In this document: piece after piece, positions 19,741 to 21,674 of the stretch | How the letters are laid out: every line of letters begins with the position of its first letter | How positions within the stretch are numbered: position 1 is the stretch's first letter | Origin: JAGVYE01 sp964502785 | GTDB lineage: Archaea; Nanobdellota; Nanobdellia; Woesearchaeales; GW2011-AR9 | DNA length: 21,674 bases | Direction: 5' to 3' | Assembly: GCA_964502785.1 (NCBI GenBank) | Contig: CAZCXW010000020.1 | Location: 1-21,674, forward strand | The notes under the pieces: generated by a model | What the model saw: only the letters and a program-made list of their open reading frames with translations | Database searches by the model: none | Told to the model about the DNA's origin: nothing | Program-made: the position numbers and the translations under genes

Positions 19741-21123
19741 ATGCAGGATGTAACTTTTATTATCTTTGGGGTGTCTGGAGATTTAGCGAAAAGATATATT
19801 TTTCCTGCTATTTATCGATTGATTGAATCTGGCAACATTGATAATTTTATGATTGTCGGAGTTGCTCGCCGCACTCTTTCTATGCAGGAAATTCTTAAAG
19901 AAGCTTATTCTTTCGTGAAAAATGGGAAGAAAAGCATTTGGAAGAAGATTGAAGAAGCAGCATATTACCAACAGCTTGATTTTCAAAATGAAGAGCATTA
20001 TCTTTTCCTCAAAAATAAAATGGTGGAGTTAGAACAAAAACATCGTCTTCAAGGCAACCGCCTTTTTTACCTAGCTACTCTTCCCCATAATTTTGATGTT
20101 ATTACGTTAAATATTGCTAAAATTGGCATCGCGCAAGAGAGTTTTGGGAAATGGTGCCGCATCGTCTATGAAAAGCCCTTCGGCCAAGATTTATCTTCGG
20201 CTATAAAAATCAACAATAGCATCGCTCGGTTTTTTCAGGAACAGCAAGTTTACCGAATTGATCATTATTTGGGAAAAGAATTAGTAGAAAATATTGCCAT
20301 GCTGCGCTTTACTAATGAAGTATTGGAGCCGTTATGGAATTCTTCTCATGTCGAGTCCGTGCAAATTCATTTTCGTGAAAAGTTGGGGTTAGAAGGAAGA
20401 GGAAATTTCTATGATCAGTATGGGGCGTTGAAAGATGTTGTCCAAAATCATCTTTTGCAGATAACAGCGCTTACAGCGATGGAAGCGCCGCAAAAATTGA
20501 TAGGAGATTTTATTCGAAATGAGAAAGCAAAAGTGCTTAAAGCCATTCGTGTTGATGATGTTCTTCTAGGCCAATATAAATGTTATCTCCTGGAAAAAGA
20601 TGTTGCTCCGCATTCTCGCACGGAAACATTCGCTGCAATTAAATTATTTATCAACAATAAACGGTGGAAAGGTATTCCTTTTTATTTAATCACGGGCAAA
20701 TTTCTGGACAAGAAAGAAGTCAAAGTAGATATTAAATTTAAAGCGGCAAATTGCCGGCTTCCAAGCTGTCCTACAGATACTAATTATCTTACGATTCGTA
20801 TCCAGCCTGATGAGGGTTTTTCTCTCGCCTTATTTGCTAAAATCTCTGGTAAGGATCACGTTGTGATGCCTGTAAAGATGGATTATTGCCAAGAATGCAA
20901 GAGCGATTTTCGTTCTCCAGAGGCGTACGAGGTTCTGCTGGAGGATGTTATTCAAGGAGATCAATCATTATTTGTGCGTCAAGACGAGATTGAACTTCAA
21001 TGGAAAATTATTAATAGCATTTTAAAGAAAAAAAATGTTTTATATGAATACGAGCATGGAAGCAAGGGACCAAAAGAATTGGCTCTTTTCGAAAAGAAAC
21101 ACAATATGAGGTGGCGGGTATGA
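19741..21123 (+). CDS. zwf: Glucose-6-phosphate 1-dehydrogenase
   Basis: Oxidises glucose-6-phosphate to 6-phosphogluconolactone with NAD(P), the first step of the oxidative pentose phosphate pathway. 460 residues, slightly short for the family (about 480-510). Motifs: IFGVSGDLAKR (8-18, dinucleotide binding), EKPFG (144-148), active-site RIDHYLGKE (172-180; D174, H175, K179) and VVQNHLLQ (H237, catalytic His). After GDLAKR the usual (K/R)KLxPAL is YIFPAIY. Residues are spaced as in characterised bacterial G6PDs. Bacterial-type Zwf is uncommon in archaea, suggesting transfer. Its TGA overlaps the gnd ATG (ATGA, 21120-21123). A 6-phosphogluconolactonase gene is not in view. Confidence 0.96.
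   Translation: MQDVTFIIFGVSGDLAKRYIFPAIYRLIESGNIDNFMIVGVARRTLSMQEILKEAYSFVKNGKKSIWKKIEEAAYYQQLDFQNEEHYLFLKNKMVELEQKHRLQGNRLFYLATLPHNFDVITLNIAKIGIAQESFGKWCRIVYEKPFGQDLSSAIKINNSIARFFQEQQVYRIDHYLGKELVENIAMLRFTNEVLEPLWNSSHVESVQIHFREKLGLEGRGNFYDQYGALKDVVQNHLLQITALTAMEAPQKLIGDFIRNEKAKVLKAIRVDDVLLGQYKCYLLEKDVAPHSRTETFAAIKLFINNKRWKGIPFYLITGKFLDKKEVKVDIKFKAANCRLPSCPTDTNYLTIRIQPDEGFSLALFAKISGKDHVVMPVKMDYCQECKSDFRSPEAYEVLLEDVIQGDQSLFVRQDEIELQWKIINSILKKKNVLYEYEHGSKGPKELALFEKKHNMRWRV
21108..21114 (+). promoter_or_regulatory. Ribosome binding site of gnd inside zwf
   Basis: GAGGTGG, 5 nt before ATG 21120. It supports that start over GTG 21111, which lies within the site itself. Confidence 0.6.
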
Positions 21124-21627
21124 AACTTGGCTTTATCGGTTTAGGAAGAATGGGATTTCCAATGGTGGAACGTTTGCTTCTCCATAAACATACGGTTGTA
21201 GCGTATAACAGAAGTCCAGAAAAGGTAGATGAAATTGCACGAAAAGGAGCACTTCCCGCTTATAGCGTACAAGAATTGATTGGGAAATTAGATCAGAAGA
21301 AAATTGTCTGGCTGATGCTCCCGGCAGGTGAAGCTACCGATGAAATAATTAAAGAAGTTTTGCCGTTATTGCAAAAAGGTGATATTCTTATTGACGGAGC
21401 CAATGACTTTTATGAAAATGCGGAAAAGCATGATGCTTGGTGTAAAAAACAGGGTGTTTATTTTTTTGACTGCGGTGTTTCAGGAGGTGTTTGGGGATTG
21501 CAAAATGGCTACACACTTATGATCGGCGGACCACAAGAGCAATTTAAATTCATAGAACCTTTCTGTAAGTCGCTTGCGCCAAAAGGAGGTTATGGTTACT
21601 TTGGACCAACTGGTTCAGGTCATTTTG
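21120..21627 (+). CDS. gnd: 6-Phosphogluconate dehydrogenase, cut by the contig end
   Basis: Oxidatively decarboxylates 6-phosphogluconate to ribulose-5-phosphate. 169 residues present: Rossmann GFIGLGRMG (4-12), NRSPEK after the second strand (Arg there suggests NADP use), IDGANDFYENAEKH, and the substrate motif DCGVSGGVWGLQNGYTLMIGG, characteristic of the short (about 300-residue) Gnd form. The ATG is chosen for the ATGA overlap with zwf and the upstream GAGGTGG. The true sequence stops at GSGHF plus one base: the next residues in the open frame (EIGRAHV) are translated adapter. The family continues HFVKMVHNGIEY. So about 130 residues are missing from this contig, not from the gene. Confidence 0.95.
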
Positions 21628-21674
21628 AGATCGGAAGAGCACACGTCTGAACTCCAGTCACCTAGCAAGATCTC
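21628..21674 (+). other. Illumina TruSeq adapter and index sequence
   Basis: From 21628 the sequence reads AGATCGGAAGAGC and continues exactly as the TruSeq adapter to 21661, followed by an 8-base index CTAGCAAG (21662-21669) and ATCTC, the start of the next adapter segment. This is not genomic DNA. Confidence 0.98.

Overview
The window looks like AT-rich DNA from an archaeon, most likely a DPANN lineage of the Woesearchaeota/Pacearchaeota type (lineage is inference). Supporting signs are a tRNA-splicing endonuclease with its Tyr/His/Lys triad, an archaeal-style aspartyl-tRNA synthetase, a membrane-tethered ArsR-like regulator, an HTH+ACT-like regulator, and TATA boxes about 25 nt upstream of many start codons, so that most first genes are leaderless or nearly so. 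Several genes are bacterial in type (radC, class II fba, rpiB, zwf, gnd, ORF6N), as expected of a lineage that has acquired bacterial metabolic genes.

Layout. 1-2443: a wHTH protein with a nuclease-like C-terminus (minus), an unknown acidic protein (plus) and endA (minus). 2444-4262: a three-gene minus-strand accessory operon, ORF6N-domain protein (with a nonsense mutation near its end), an unknown 92-residue protein, and radC. 4323-4800: a small wHTH regulator with a shared bidirectional promoter framed by a 12-bp inverted repeat. 4798-8889: a tight six-gene minus-strand sugar-phosphate operon, PfkB kinase, class II fructose-bisphosphate aldolase, two paralogous membrane proteins of unknown function, rpiB and rpe, with four consecutive ATGA stop/start overlaps. 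9016-9507: unknown gene. 9555-9775: a dense array of hairpins with the look of a non-autonomous mobile element or structured RNA; its first motif recurs inverted near 19632. 9753-12113: ACT-like regulator, membrane ArsR-like regulator, and a DUF4349 protein interrupted by a 10-N assembly gap. 12210-15837: small unknown protein, aspS, glutamate dehydrogenase, HAD-like protein with a degenerate nucleophile motif. 15859-18492: flavin disulfide reductase, a multi-pass membrane protein, glutaredoxin. 18489-19547: membrane-anchored surface protein with three Ig-like repeats. 19741-end: zwf followed by a truncated gnd.

Working together: zwf and gnd would give the oxidative pentose phosphate branch to ribulose-5-phosphate, and rpe and rpiB would interconvert the pentose phosphates, with fba and the PfkB kinase linking to the triose/hexose pool. 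This is notable because most archaea lack a bacterial-type oxidative pentose phosphate pathway. NAD(P)H from it could support the disulfide reductase/glutaredoxin pair and glutamate dehydrogenase (inference).

Quality: the last 47 bases (21628-21674) are Illumina TruSeq adapter plus index, so the contig end is artificial and gnd is cut there. The N run at 11539-11548 does not keep frame and is a placeholder.
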